A stretch of DNA of 64,000 nucleotides from Hippopus hippopus (GCA_946811185.2 OX328101.1:35076122-35140121), one strand, 5' to 3'. Shown: positions 1 through 9,718, counted from the stretch's first letter. Numbers and translations: made by a program. Notes: generated by a model not told the origin, from the sequence alone.

Positions 1-16
1 AAAAGAACATGGATTG

Positions 17-259
17 ATGCCGGAGGAGGAGTCGCCTAAGTTACCTAAAAAAGAAAGAAGCAAAGACCCTAAGTTTGATAGATTAAAAACTATTATGCAT
101 AATCCCAAGAAAGTTAGTTTAGAGGATGTTGAAACCGGTGAAATAAAAATCTTTCCATCTATTTATAAGGCGGGTAAATTTATAGATCATTGCCCACAAA
201 CGATTGAGAATTGGAATGGGAGAACTTGGAATAATAAATATAAGATCGCCATTCAGTAA
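17..259 (+). CDS. NUMOD1-like helix-turn-helix protein, possibly C-terminal part
   Basis: The frame is open to the window edge, so the ATG at 17 may be internal and this may be the 3' end of a longer gene. The last ~48 residues read ...VETGEIKIFPSIYKAGKF...TIENWNGRTWNNKYKI. This fits the NUMOD1-type DNA-binding repeat: a short beta segment with a V-D-x-x-T-G-E-type motif, then a helix-turn-helix that starts with S-I-Y-K-A. NUMOD modules usually accompany homing-type nucleases and also occur in large DNA viruses. The N-terminal 30 residues are lysine-rich. It ends 75 bp before the PolB start, on the same strand, so it probably belongs to the same element. No nuclease catalytic motif is visible here. 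The function is inferred from the fold only. Confidence 0.5.
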   Translation: MPEEESPKLPKKERSKDPKFDRLKTIMHNPKKVSLEDVETGEIKIFPSIYKAGKFIDHCPQTIENWNGRTWNNKYKIAIQ

Positions 260-333
260 TTTTATTATGTCTTCGCCATAATAAAATTGATACAAAACAA
301 TTTTGGTTTAAGTTTTTTTATATATTACTAAAA

Positions 334-3300
334 ATGATGAATTATGATGATTTTACCGTAGACGGTTTGAAGAATATAGCTAGGGCTAGAGGAATCAAAG
401 GATACTCAAGACTTAGAAGAGTTCAATTAATTGACCTCATACTTAATCGTGGAGGGTCAATCTTAGATTATGATATTGGTAATTTTCAATCCCCTTTATT
501 AAAACCAACACCTTACACGCCACCTCCTCCACAACCAACTCCACCTACAACCGCAGTGGAGGAATTGATAACGTATCTCGATAGAGTCGAAGTAGTTCCG
601 AAAAATATATCACCAAGGATAGAAGCTTTAAAAAGAAAAATAAATAAGATATATGATAAAGATAGGATAGAAATTATAGAAAGATCATCAGCTCTAAGAG
701 GATTTACGAGAGAATACTTTATAGAAGGTAAATCTGGTTATGCACCAGCTGAATTCCTCGATTTATCGAAAGATAAATTATGCAATATTATGGAAAATAA
801 TCGTCAGACGAAGGTCAAGCTCGTTATGAAGTGCATGATGAAGCACTCTATTGAAAACCGAACACAAGAGATAAATTTCGATTCTGGTTTCCCGCTCATT
901 AATTTAGATGGAAATGACGTGGGTGAAATATATGATGAGATGGGGGACGAGGTATTAGATTCTATAGCGAAACAGGAAATGAAAGAAGATTATTGGAAGG
1001 TCGTCTACGTAATCGATCTAAGATTGGACACAGTAGCGTATAATCCACTGAGGGGTAGTTCCTGGTTCCCTACTCCTCCTAGGATAGCGAATACAAAAAG
1101 CGTTATTAACCCGAAGAATACGGGTGATGATATGTGTTTCGCGTATTGCATTCTTATAGCTTTGAACCCGACTGACATACACCCTGAAAAAATTCGTAGA
1201 CTCCAACCCTTGTTAGATACCATAGATATGAAATGGATTGATTACCCCGTTTCCCTTTCCGATATAGATAAATTTGAGAAACAGAATCCCTCGATATCAG
1301 TATCAGTCTATGGTTATGATTTCTATATGGGTACCTATCCACTTAGAATAAGTGAAGAAGTCCGTAAAAGGGATCATCACGTTAATCTTTTACTTTTAGA
1401 GAATGATGGTAGAAAACATTGTTTAATTAAAAATATGAGTAGATTGTTATCTAAACAAATATCCAATCATGACGGTAAAATTTATATTTGTGAAAGATGC
1501 CTGAACCATTTTCAAAAAGAAGAAACTTTAAACAAACATTTAGAGTATTGCGGTGAAAAAGATGCTTGTAGAATAGACTTGCCTGAAGAGGGTACCAAGA
1601 TATCTTTTAAGAATATTGGTAAACAACTGAGACACCCTTTTACGATTTACGCGGATATGGAGTCTACATTGGAAAAGAAACACGAGAACAGAGGTGACGA
1701 GACCACTATAATTAATGAGCATATCATTTCTGGTTATTGTTTTTACGTAAAATCGCTTTACGAAAATTTTTACCCTTCGAAGGTTTTCCAATATTCCGGC
1801 GAAAATGCCTCCGAGAAATTCGTAGAGGATTTAGAAAATGTTATAAGAGAGATAGATATGATACCAAGGAGGGAAATGATTTATAGAGTAGAGGATAAAA
1901 GTAAGTTTGATAGAGCGGGAAACTGTTGGATATGCGAGAAGCCATTCACGAGAGACATGGAAAAGGTTAGAGACCATTGCCATTATACCGGGAAGTTTAG
2001 AGGAGCCGCGCACAATGGGTGTAATTTAAAATATAAAAGACCTACTTTTACACCCGTATTTTTCCACAACTTCAGTAAATATGATGCTCATCTGTTCATA
2101 GAGGATCTAATGAGTACACCTGGTTACACGAGTTGCATACCAACAAATAAGGAAACGTATATCAGCGTGTCTAAAAGGGTGCCAATAGAATATGTTGCTA
2201 GAGGGGAGGTGAGAAATAAAACGCATGAGATCAGATTCCTCGATAGTCTAAGATTTCTAGGTAAAAGTCTGGACGAATTAGCTCACTCCCTAGCTAAGGA
2301 GGACAAGATCATCCTCATGGAACATTTCGAGGGGGAAGAGCTCGAGTTGGTCTCGCAAAAGGGGGTGTTTCCCTATGAATGGTTCGATAGTCTCGATAAA
2401 CTAGATGCAACGGAGTTACCCGAGAGGGAAGAATTCTACTCGAGCCTCAAATCTAGTGGAATCAGCGAGGAGGATTATCAGCACGCAAAAAAGGTGTGGG
2501 AGACCTTCGAGATGAAAACTTTGAAGGATTACCACGACCTATACTGTAAGACCGACGTCCTACTGTTGGCGGACGTCTTCGAAAATTTCAGGAACGTCTG
2601 CCATAAAAACTATGGATTGGACCCATCACACTTTTATACGGCGCCGGGGCTAGCCTGGGAAGCGATGCTAAAGACTACGAGAGTAGAATTGGAGTTGCTG
2701 TCAGACCCAGATATGATTCTATTTATTGAAAACGGAATAAGAGGGGGCGTCTCAACCATTTTCAAACGATACGCGAAAGCGAATAATAAGTATATGGGTG
2801 AGAAATATAACCAGAGTAAACCGTCCAAGTTCATTAACTATCTGGACGCAAATAATCTCTATGGTTGGGCGATGTGTCAGAAACTCCCCATCGGAAATTT
2901 CGAATGGATGGATAATCCAGAGGATTGGATGAATCAACCGTGTATATTGGAGGTTGACCTGGAATATCCGGAAGAATTGCACGATCTACACAACGACTTT
3001 CCTCTTGCTCCTGAAAGAATAAAGGTTGACAAGGTCGAAAAACTCGTGCCTAATCTGCATCACAAAACTAAGTATATACTCCACCGTGAGAATCTGAAGT
3101 TATATTTAAGCTTGGGCCTAAAGCTCAAAAAGATTCATAGAGGAATAACCTTCGATGAGAGTGAATGGTTGAAACCATATATCGATAAAAACACCAACCT
3201 GAGAGCAAAAGCCACAACAGCGTTTGAAAAGGACTTCTTCAAGCTTATGAACAATTCTGTGTTTGGGAAGACCATGGAAAATATTAGGAATAGGATAGAT

Positions 3301-4044
3301 ATAAAACTAGTCAGTGAAAGGGGGAAGGCGGAGAAGTTAGCCGCTAGACCAAACTATTACGATAGGGTTATCCTCAAAGAAGATCTATGTATCATCCAAA
3401 TGAGGAAAACTCATCTGAAGTTCGAAAAGCCTATCTACGTGGGTATGTGCATTCTGGACCTGAGCAAGACACTGATGTACAACTTCCACTATAACTATAT
3501 AAAGGATAAGTTTCAGGAAAAGGCTAAACTACTCTTTACCGATACGGATAGCCTGATGTACGAAATAGATACGGAAGATTTCTACAAAGATATTAGTGGG
3601 GATATCAGTGCTTGGTTCGATACGAGCGATTACCCATCCGATCATCCTTCCGGTATCCCCACAGGAATAAATAAGAAGGTTGTGGGTATGTTCAAAGATG
3701 AGACAAGCGGAAAGATCATTAATGAGTTTGTAGGTCTCAGGTCAAAACTATACTCCTATAAAATGTGTGACGAAGAGGTGGAACACAAAAGATGTAAGGG
3801 AATTTCTAGGTCGGTAGTGAAAGCAACTATCAAGCATGAACACTATAAAGAGTGTCTGGATAAAAATATGTCGCAACTAAGGAAAATGACAGTTATTAGG
3901 AATTATAATCATAGGTTGTACACTGTGGAGATTAATAAAATCGCCTTGAGCGGTGATGATGATAAACGCCATATCCTCGAGAACAATATCGACACATTAG
4001 CCTGGGGACATACTAGGGCAGCCCAGATTACCTCTGATCCTTGA
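334..4044 (+). CDS. Protein-primed type B DNA polymerase with SAP-like, C2H2 and endonuclease VII-like modules
   Basis: This intact frame of 1236 aa has no stops. Rough domain order: a SAP/Rho-N-like helical module (residues 1-40); a Pro-rich linker (50-75); a C2H2-type finger with CxxC and HxxxxC (387-407); Exo I Y-A-D-M-E-S (437-443); a recombination endonuclease VII-like Zn/His-Me module with CxxC, D-H-C-H-Y-T-G and G-C-N (529-566); Exo II N-F-S-K-Y-D (579-584); Exo III Y-x-K-T-D (about 738-743). Polymerase motif A is D-A-N-N-L-Y-G (838-844), motif B is N-N-S-V-F-G-K (973-979) and motif C is D-T-D-S (about 1070). All catalytic acids of the 3'-5' exonuclease and polymerase are present. The expected role is protein-primed replication of a linear element genome. 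Start: the first of two adjacent ATGs. A conserved-looking C-terminus (about 1170-1236) follows motif C. It differs strongly from the PolB at 10-13.8 kb, so the two belong to different lineages. Confidence 0.9.
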   Translation: MMNYDDFTVDGLKNIARARGIKGYSRLRRVQLIDLILNRGGSILDYDIGNFQSPLLKPTPYTPPPPQPTPPTTAVEELITYLDRVEVVPKNISPRIEALKRKINKIYDKDRIEIIERSSALRGFTREYFIEGKSGYAPAEFLDLSKDKLCNIMENNRQTKVKLVMKCMMKHSIENRTQEINFDSGFPLINLDGNDVGEIYDEMGDEVLDSIAKQEMKEDYWKVVYVIDLRLDTVAYNPLRGSSWFPTPPRIANTKSVINPKNTGDDMCFAYCILIALNPTDIHPEKIRRLQPLLDTIDMKWIDYPVSLSDIDKFEKQNPSISVSVYGYDFYMGTYPLRISEEVRKRDHHVNLLLLENDGRKHCLIKNMSRLLSKQISNHDGKIYICERCLNHFQKEETLNKHLEYCGEKDACRIDLPEEGTKISFKNIGKQLRHPFTIYADMESTLEKKHENRGDETTIINEHIISGYCFYVKSLYENFYPSKVFQYSGENASEKFVEDLENVIREIDMIPRREMIYRVEDKSKFDRAGNCWICEKPFTRDMEKVRDHCHYTGKFRGAAHNGCNLKYKRPTFTPVFFHNFSKYDAHLFIEDLMSTPGYTSCIPTNKETYISVSKRVPIEYVARGEVRNKTHEIRFLDSLRFLGKSLDELAHSLAKEDKIILMEHFEGEELELVSQKGVFPYEWFDSLDKLDATELPEREEFYSSLKSSGISEEDYQHAKKVWETFEMKTLKDYHDLYCKTDVLLLADVFENFRNVCHKNYGLDPSHFYTAPGLAWEAMLKTTRVELELLSDPDMILFIENGIRGGVSTIFKRYAKANNKYMGEKYNQSKPSKFINYLDANNLYGWAMCQKLPIGNFEWMDNPEDWMNQPCILEVDLEYPEELHDLHNDFPLAPERIKVDKVEKLVPNLHHKTKYILHRENLKLYLSLGLKLKKIHRGITFDESEWLKPYIDKNTNLRAKATTAFEKDFFKLMNNSVFGKTMENIRNRIDIKLVSERGKAEKLAARPNYYDRVILKEDLCIIQMRKTHLKFEKPIYVGMCILDLSKTLMYNFHYNYIKDKFQEKAKLLFTDTDSLMYEIDTEDFYKDISGDISAWFDTSDYPSDHPSGIPTGINKKVVGMFKDETSGKIINEFVGLRSKLYSYKMCDEEVEHKRCKGISRSVVKATIKHEHYKECLDKNMSQLRKMTVIRNYNHRLYTVEINKIALSGDDDKRHILENNIDTLAWGHTRAAQITSDP

Positions 4045-4380
4045 GAACTCGAGTGACTCAATGACACAGGGAGCTATAGAAAAGGCACAGCAGGCCAACG
4101 TGAGTAGGGTTCTGGATGTTGTGAACAGGGCTCTGGCCAGTAGGCGATAGAATATCTCAGGCACGGGATATGATATCGATGTGGTTGACGTCGTGTTGGA
4201 CGGTTCATCCCGATTGCCAAATTATTTTGAGAAATTTTTTTCGAAAAAAATTTTTATCGGCTCTCGCAATTTTGGCATCGACGATTAGACGCATCGATGC
4301 GTCTTAACTATGGTCGTCACGTGGTTGACGATATCGACGCGTCGATATCGTCTTAACTATGGTCGTCCCCACATGATGAG
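4045..4380 (+). repeat. Cluster of three perfect palindromes with repeated spacer, downstream of PolB
   Basis: Three perfect palindromes occur in 121 bp: 22 bp at 4232-4253 (A/T arms around a central CG), 18 bp at 4287-4304 (arms AGACGCATC) and 26 bp at 4327-4352 (arms GACGATATCGACG). The second and third are each followed by the same 14-15 bases (TTAACTATGGTCGTC) at 49-bp spacing. The string GTGGTTGACG recurs near 4172 and 4321. A 29-codon frame at 4061-4150 lies before them; it is too short to call a gene. The position right after a protein-primed polymerase suggests an origin, terminus or termination structure, but that is inference. Confidence 0.8.
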
Positions 4381-4575
4381 TGTGGTTGGAACTGTGGTGC
4401 TGAGATGATGGGGTGCTCTGCTGGCGTGCGTGGTTAAGTGTGGTGCTGAGATGCTGGGGGTGTGGTCAGTTCGTGGTGCAGTGTCATTTTGGGGAACCAT
4501 ATTGTGGTTCGGTGGGCGGGGTGTGGTACAGTGTGGTTGCGGTGAGGGTGTGGTACAGTGTGGTTGTGTCCCAGT
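4381..4575 (+). repeat. GT-rich degenerate minisatellite
   Basis: The interval is built from imperfect repeats of TGTGGT-containing units. The 19-mer GTGTGGTACAGTGTGGTTG occurs twice about 30 bp apart (near 4519 and 4549), and CTGTGGTGCTGAGATG-like units occur near 4393 and 4438. The frames here are low-complexity Val/Trp/Cys/Gly strings caused by the repeat, so I do not call a gene. Confidence 0.7.
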
Positions 4576-4607
4576 ACTGTCCGTTTACATCTACTTACAC
4601 TATATAC

Positions 4608-4641
4608 CATTCGGCATACCTCGGGTGATGGGAGCCATCAA
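4608..4641 (+). repeat. Truncated copy of a 68-70 bp dispersed repeat (family B)
   Basis: The segment CATTCGGCATACCTCGGG...GCCATCAA matches one half of the full copy at 8875-8943 (reverse orientation). Related copies lie at 31451-31518 (forward) and 57387-57454 (reverse). Here the second half (CTCGGCTGTATC...TGCACC) is missing. Confidence 0.7.
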
Positions 4642-5617
4642 GTTAGATGTAGGTACGGAATCAACCGAGTTGTGACGAGTGCACTATATACTACCTTGAC
4701 CTTTATCCTGCGAAATGCAAACATGCGGAACCAAACAACCTGTTTAAAGCTTCTAAAGATTTTTTCCAAAGATGTATTATGTACAGCCATTTTCTGCATG
4801 GTATTCATGTTTAGCGACAATTTACGCACAGCGTATTAAAGCCCCTGTAAAGCCAAAAATAAGTAATTTTCACCGTTTATAACTCGAAAATATAGTGGAT
4901 AAACCATCACAGCACACATATGTATGATCGGAAAAAACTCGAACGCGTCAGTTACTGCATTGGTTGCCATAATATACGTGAGCGAAAATGCATGGAGAAG
5001 CCCGTCGATTTCACGGACGCCATTGATCGAGACAACCTTCGTTATCGTTCGTGTATATTCGAACTAGGTCTTCGAGAACGTCACGTGATAACATTGCATC
5101 TCATTAGTGCTATGACGTAGTAGACAGGACTATTGTTTACAATTTCAGCATTATGTCGTCGGAGAGTAAGATTGCTCATTCTGAACCTGTTTTCTTATTT
5201 AGATGTAGTAAACTCTTCCTGTATTGATGATAAATGAATAAGCGATGATCAGCCCGTGTCGTTGTTTCTGTTTACGATGTCGATAAACTTACGTTTTTCA
5301 AGCCTAGAATGGGGACAAAACGATCAAGTGAATAAAGGGTTTGTTTCGAGGCTTTGAATGATCACGTGGTGTTTACGTCACTAACACGTCACTGCGGACA
5401 TTTACGACGAAAAGTCGGCTAATCATCGGCGATCATCGATGTAAACAAACAGATAAAGCGGCATGGTAGGATCTGGTCTAGTTTCAAAATTCTTTTTTCT
5501 GCCACTGACTGGAACTTTTGCGAACTGCACCTTTATATATCGTGAAACCCATAATAATCGTCATATTTTTACATGGTAAAAATGAAATTTACTTTTATTT
5601 TATAAACAGGTTGCTTA
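4642..5617. other. Gene-free stretch, no recognisable feature
   Basis: No frame longer than about 66 codons and no coding signature. Fragments of wider repeats occur near 5105-5125 (TATGACGTAGTAGACAGGAC, resembling the inverted-repeat end of the MITE at 19280-19551). I see nothing else. Confidence 0.4.
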
Positions 5618-5668
5618 TTCAGTTCAGGGATCGTATATACAGTGTGTATATACGATCCCTGTTCAGTT
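5618..5668. mobile_element. 37-bp palindromic micro-insertion with 7-bp target duplication
   Basis: The insert at 5625-5661 begins CAGGGATCGTATATAC and ends with the exact reverse complement of that string, with a 5-bp centre (AGTGT). It is bounded by the direct repeat TTCAGTT at 5618-5624 and 5662-5668, as expected for a target-site duplication. A related insert of 36 bp with a different 7-bp duplication lies at 7118-7167. CAGGG termini recall hAT-type ends, but that superfamily normally makes 8-bp duplications. Confidence 0.7.
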
Positions 5669-6003
5669 GGACGCTACTGAGACTTTAACGTTTATCCTGA
5701 ACATGATCTAGTGATGCGTCATAGCACTCGTCACAATTCGGCCGATTCCGTACCTACATCTAACCTCGTCCGTATAACGGTCGCTTCCATTTGAACTGCG
5801 AACCACGTGATTTTATACATGAAGCGCCTCTGTCAGTCATTTAGCAACTACATGGCCAACTTTCACGTACATGCCTTATCAGCAGTCTCGCATATCAACA
5901 AATCCATGAAAATAATCGATATCATACGTAAAAGGTTCGGGAGTTTCCGGAGTTTGGCGAACTTAAACCGTGTATACTAGTAATCGAAATTCGACAGCCC
6001 GCA

Positions 6004-6112
6004 CACAGGCGTTTGTGTTATGACGAACTTCGCCACCTATATAATGTAATATATAAGTCTTATATATTACATTATATAGGTGGCGAAGTTCGTCATAACA
6101 CGAACGCCTGTG
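6004..6112. repeat. 109-bp near-perfect palindrome
   Basis: The arms 6004-6057 and 6059-6112 (54 nt each, starting CACAGGCGTT) are reverse complements with one mismatch (T versus C in the GTTTGTG/CACGAAC pair). The centre is the single base 6058. Both strands therefore show nearly identical short open frames here, which are a by-product of the symmetry and not genes. The inner part is very AT-rich (TATATAATGTAATATATAA). Such a structure could form a long hairpin or cruciform. It may be a fold-back element or a head-to-head micro-duplication. Confidence 0.9.
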
Positions 6113-6762
6113 AGCCCGCAGCGATAAAAGATAAGAGAAACGTAACATTACGTAACAGTAGCCTGATTCAAATTTACAATCCTTGCCTAGACTGTATATC
6201 TGCCCTGGCGTTTTATTTTTCGGATTTCAACCTTAACCCTTTGTCTACTATGTACAGCACAGTGTAGCCCTTGAAGATCAGTATCAGATTGCACATAATG
6301 AGCACCCTTATTAGACTGGACAGAATATTGGATTTACACCGCCAGATACAGCGAGATTTTTCTTGAGAAAAGAACATTGAAATTGTTATATTTCAGCTTT
6401 GTCGGTTTGCAATTAATTTATCCTGAGTTTATGGGTTAAGTTTGGATTCTCTGAAACATTAACTGATCCCTGCTTTTCGGTCCTTAAACTGCTCTGTGCG
6501 ACTAATTGCACTTTTGCTGACAATGTAGACCAGAACTTAACAAACTGCACCAAAAAGTTGTCTGATTTTGAAATCTAATCCGTCCAAATGCACTTTTGGT
6601 GACACTGTAGATTTATAACAAGCTGCTCAAAACAAGCTGTCTGATCTTGGACCTAATCGATTCTATACGTCGAAAATTCTTTTGGTTAAAAAAATCCTTG
6701 ATATTGCAATATCAACAGGTTGCTGAATTCAGCAGAAAATTCTGCGTTTGGAGAGCTCCGGT
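6113..6762. other. Gene-free stretch, no recognisable feature
   Basis: AT-rich sequence without coding signature. A weak copy of the GATCAG...ATTGCACA hairpin repeat (better seen at 37067-37130) lies near 6276-6310. Nothing else is visible. Confidence 0.35.
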
Positions 6763-6995
6763 TTAACACTAAAGTTATCCTACACTCCCGAGTCTATCGG
6801 ACCTGAAAGAAAAGGCTTTAGAAAACTTTGTTGGAAAGGGAGAAAATTCTGGTAACCAACATTTTCTCATGTTCCCACAATGTTTTGAACCTTTTCAAAG
6901 ACAGACAATATCATTTGAGTTGCATTTAATTTGTTGTCTGCAAATGCTTTTAATTTGGTGGAGTCCAAAATTTCTTCATTTGGAAACGGGTTTAA
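6763..6995 (-). mobile_element. TTAA-flanked hairpin MITE (family M), reverse copy
   Basis: The copy is bounded by TTAA at 6763-6766 and 6992-6995. The core carries the family signature GGAAAGGGAGAAAATTCTGG/TAACCAACATTTTCT...TTCCCACAATGTTTT, an imperfect hairpin, and the flank TTGTTGTCTGCAAATGC, the reverse complement of GCATTTGCAGACAACAA in forward copies. The best-preserved copy is at 50917-51148. Confidence 0.75.
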
Positions 6996-7039
6996 CTATT
7001 GACGGGAAAATTTGCTTTATGTAGTTATATACCAATCCT

Positions 7040-7275
7040 ATGGTTTTACGACCCTGAGAAAGAAAGCTTTCCAAAACACACGGAAAGGAGAAAATACTTG
7101 TAATGGGCAATTTCTCATTTTCCCCAGGGATCGTATATAACATGTTATCTGCGATCACTGTTTTCCCACAATGTTTTCTACCCTTTCAAAAAGCAAGTTT
7201 CATTATGTGCCGCATTTTTCGTCAGCAAGTGCTGTCAACTTGCAAAAGAAAATCCCTAGTATTTTGTCGTTTAAT
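7040..7275 (-). mobile_element. Family M MITE copy carrying the 36-bp palindromic insertion
   Basis: The GGAAAGGAGAAAATACTTG...CTCATTTTCCC / ACAATGTTTTCTACCCTTTCAAA signature of family M is present, but its TTTTCCC-ACAATG junction is split by a 36-bp palindromic insert (7125-7160). Outer ends are approximate; the right side ends near GTCGTTTAATAAA. Confidence 0.6.
7118..7167. mobile_element. 36-bp palindromic micro-insertion with 7-bp target duplication (second copy)
   Basis: The insert at 7125-7160 starts CAGGGATCGTATATAAC and ends CGATCACTG, an imperfect palindrome with ACATGT at the centre. It is flanked by TTTTCCC at 7118-7124 and 7161-7167. Other copies of the host MITE have a single TTTTCCCACAATG at this place, which gives the empty-site sequence directly. 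Confidence 0.75.
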
Positions 7276-8874
7276 AAATAGCTAATGGTTATATCTTGAC
7301 TGGGTAATTGTCTTTTTTGTGCGTGGTTTGATGGTTTTGATTTTTATTTTTTCCACTTCCTACGATTAAAAAAAAAAAAAAAAGTTGGGAAGGCGGAGAA
7401 ATAAAACTCATTTATAACACATAAAATAATTTCAACTACTGCTCAAAACCATTAGAGTAATTGTACATGGTTTTATGTACACGAAAAGTTACAAATTCAG
7501 CATATGAGAAAGCATCCATTTAAAGTTGGTTTTGATCGAACAAAAAAAGGAGAAAATGTTCTGTTCCGATTACTCCATGGACTGTGTGGCGCCGATTTCT
7601 ATTTGGTAACACTTTTGCTAAATGAGCGATGTCGCCTTTTCTCACAATGTCTACTACTATCAATAGTTCTATTAAAATGTTTCCATTTTGAGCGAGTCTA
7701 AAAGCTGCATACTTCGCTTTTAGGAACAACTTAGGTCCATCTATGCACTAAACTATATCTTTATACATAAAAGTGGGTCCAAGCTATTATTATCACACGA
7801 GTTTAAAAACACTGCCGATGCATTATATATGCTTAATATTCCTTTCATTGCATCCGAAATGGGGAGAGAAAAAAAAGTGCTCGAGACGCAACAGAAAGTT
7901 ATGAAAAAGTTCATGTTGAAAGCATCATAACAGATCAGCACTTGTGAACTGATCCGAAGCGACACTCTAGAGCCGTCTACAGGCATGATAAAGACAAAAA
8001 AGTATTTCTTCCTCCAAAAAAGTTATGTATGACGCAGACAGAGTCATTTCGACCAATCATCCGTAGATATCACCAGCAAGCTGTGTTAAAACCGGTTTGA
8101 AACCAAGAAGGATCATTCGTAATACTAGGTTGATTAAACACAATCTCCTGAAACTAATAAATAATGATTATGCAGCAGCTAACTTTTTAAGTCACTGGTA
8201 AAGGAGAAGTAGCTTGTATTATTCCATTTTCCGTCTACATACATAGTCTATGTCAATTTTTATCTATTATTCACTCTTTTAGCGGTTACGCTTTTTGCAG
8301 GTTGCGTCGTTTTAAAAATGGAATCAACAATTAGCCCCTCACTGTTTAGGCTAATTCTTCCGATGAACAAAAATTATTAAAATATTTAAGTTGTTAAAAG
8401 GGGAACATTTGACAAAAGGGAGAAACTGTTTCATTGATGTAAAAAAAAGAGAGTTGTTTGGAAAAGTTGGAGATCAACTGCATGGTCGTCAGAAGTCATA
8501 TTTGTATAATAATAGGTTAAATTTGTTATTTAACACTTTACCAAACGACAAAATTTCAGACTTGTCCAAATTTAGATTATTTTCGTGACCAAAACGACGA
8601 AACTTGTCTCTTTTTTTATCAAAACCATTGCGAGAAAAGGCCTAAACAACCTCGATGAAGTTATTCACATCTGTTTATCTGTCCCTGAAAATTTCAATCG
8701 GAATTGATAAACCACGTTAAATAATGAATGTACGAACTGTTTTCCAGCTCAACTGAAATATAGTCTAGTTAAAAAGATTTCGATAGAAAATTGAAACTCG
8801 GGTTTTCTTTTTTAAGAGGAGCCATACAATTTTCAGAACGGTAAACCGGCGTATTTCCGGGTATGTACCGATCT
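7276..8874. other. Gene-free stretch with decayed repeat pieces
   Basis: An A-run lies at about 7368-7383. Remnants of the family M MITE are visible near 7540-7660 (AAAAGGAGAAAATGTTC ... CCTTTTCTCACAATGTCT) and 8390-8590 (CACTTTACCAAACGACAAAATTT). The short frames in this interval show no recognisable protein. Confidence 0.4.
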
Positions 8875-8943
8875 GGTGCATATCAATCCACCAGATACAG
8901 CCGAGGGATTTGATGGCTCCCATCACCCGAGGTATGCCGAATG
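8875..8943 (-). repeat. Complete copy of dispersed repeat family B
   Basis: The reverse-oriented 69-bp unit GGTGCATATCAATCCACC...CGAGGTATGCCGAATG. On its right side it runs directly into sequence like the end of the MITE at 19280-19551 (GGCGTCATAGAAGACAGG...GAATATGACATGCG, 8944-8990). Confidence 0.7.
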
Positions 8944-9214
8944 GCGTCATAGAAGACAGGTCTAATTTTCGAAGAATATGACATGCGTTGACTTCGGATG
9001 GTTATAGGTACTTGTGCTTGTTTGTTAATGCACAAAATATAGGAAAATATGTCGGACTATTTAGAGAAATTACTCCTCACGTGTAGAGTTTTCCATTGAC
9101 TTTGTCAACTGGGGTCATTTGACCCCCTTCAAAAGAGAAAACCAAAGACTTTCTGTTATTTCATTTGGTTACTTCATGCATTCTAAAATATTAGTTCGTC
9201 TGTCTGTCTGCCTG

Positions 9215-9560
9215 TCTCTGTGGGGCCGGGATAAGGCCTAGGCTTTCCTCAAGCCGGGGCCGAGTTCCCGTAGCACCGTCACAGTGCTCAGGACTGGAGA
9301 TCGATGGGAGGGGGCTAGCGTTCGAAACCCTGGCTCGGCCAATTTCTTTCCGAGGGTTGACGAGTCATCGTGACAGAATTCATTCCTCTGTCACCATTGA
9401 TCATTGTTTCGTTGATGGTTATATAGGAAAGCAGCTAGTGGCTTGGGAAGAATATTGCGCGAAATACTGGTTTAAAGAAACTCCAGAAAAGCATTCATAT
9501 GTGCACTGGCTGTCGCGATGTGACTGAATAATGTTGAAAATGTTGGTACTCGGAAATGTG
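9215..9560 (+). mobile_element. tRNA-derived SINE (copy 1)
   Basis: The head contains a pol III box B-like GCGTTCGAAACCCTGGCTCGGCC (9319-9341). The body is CCAATTTCTTTCCGAGG...ATTCATTCCTCTGTCACCA...ATCATTGTTTCG...GGAAAGCAGC...AAGAATATTGCGCGAAATACTGG...GTGCACTGGC...GAATAATGTTGAAAA. The same body occurs at 49155-49478 behind a different, clearer tRNA-like head. It is non-coding. Confidence 0.7.
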
Positions 9561-9718
9561 GCTATCATAAAAAGGCTCAAAGATTGTTTATACCAGTGTC
9601 AGATCCAGAAAAGGTATTAAAAAAAGCCCCTCCCCCTCCCCCTAAAAAAAAAAAAAAAAAAGTCACATGGCCTCTGTGAGATGCTTTTAAATAGTCTAAA
9701 TTCATCATCTTCCGCTTT

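Larger units (their letters stand above)
1..4380 (+). mobile_element. Virus-like / Polinton-like element, right-hand part (left end outside window)
   Basis: This stretch holds an open NUMOD1-like frame, an intact protein-primed type B DNA polymerase and a cluster of perfect palindromes, all plus strand and closely spaced. A protein-primed PolB of this kind is known from Polintons/Mavericks, adintoviruses and related elements integrated in animal genomes. The left end is cut off by the window. The right end is not defined by a terminal inverted repeat that I can see, so 4380 is only where the element-like sequence gives way to GT-rich repeats. No capsid, ATPase or integrase gene is visible in the part present, so the exact family is uncertain. 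Confidence 0.55.

Noticed and set aside
4413..4675. Val/Trp/Cys-rich frames in the GT-rich region
   Set aside because: Low-complexity repeat translation without homology.
5963..6267. Two nearly identical short frames on opposite strands
   Set aside because: Explained by the 109-bp palindrome at 6004-6112.
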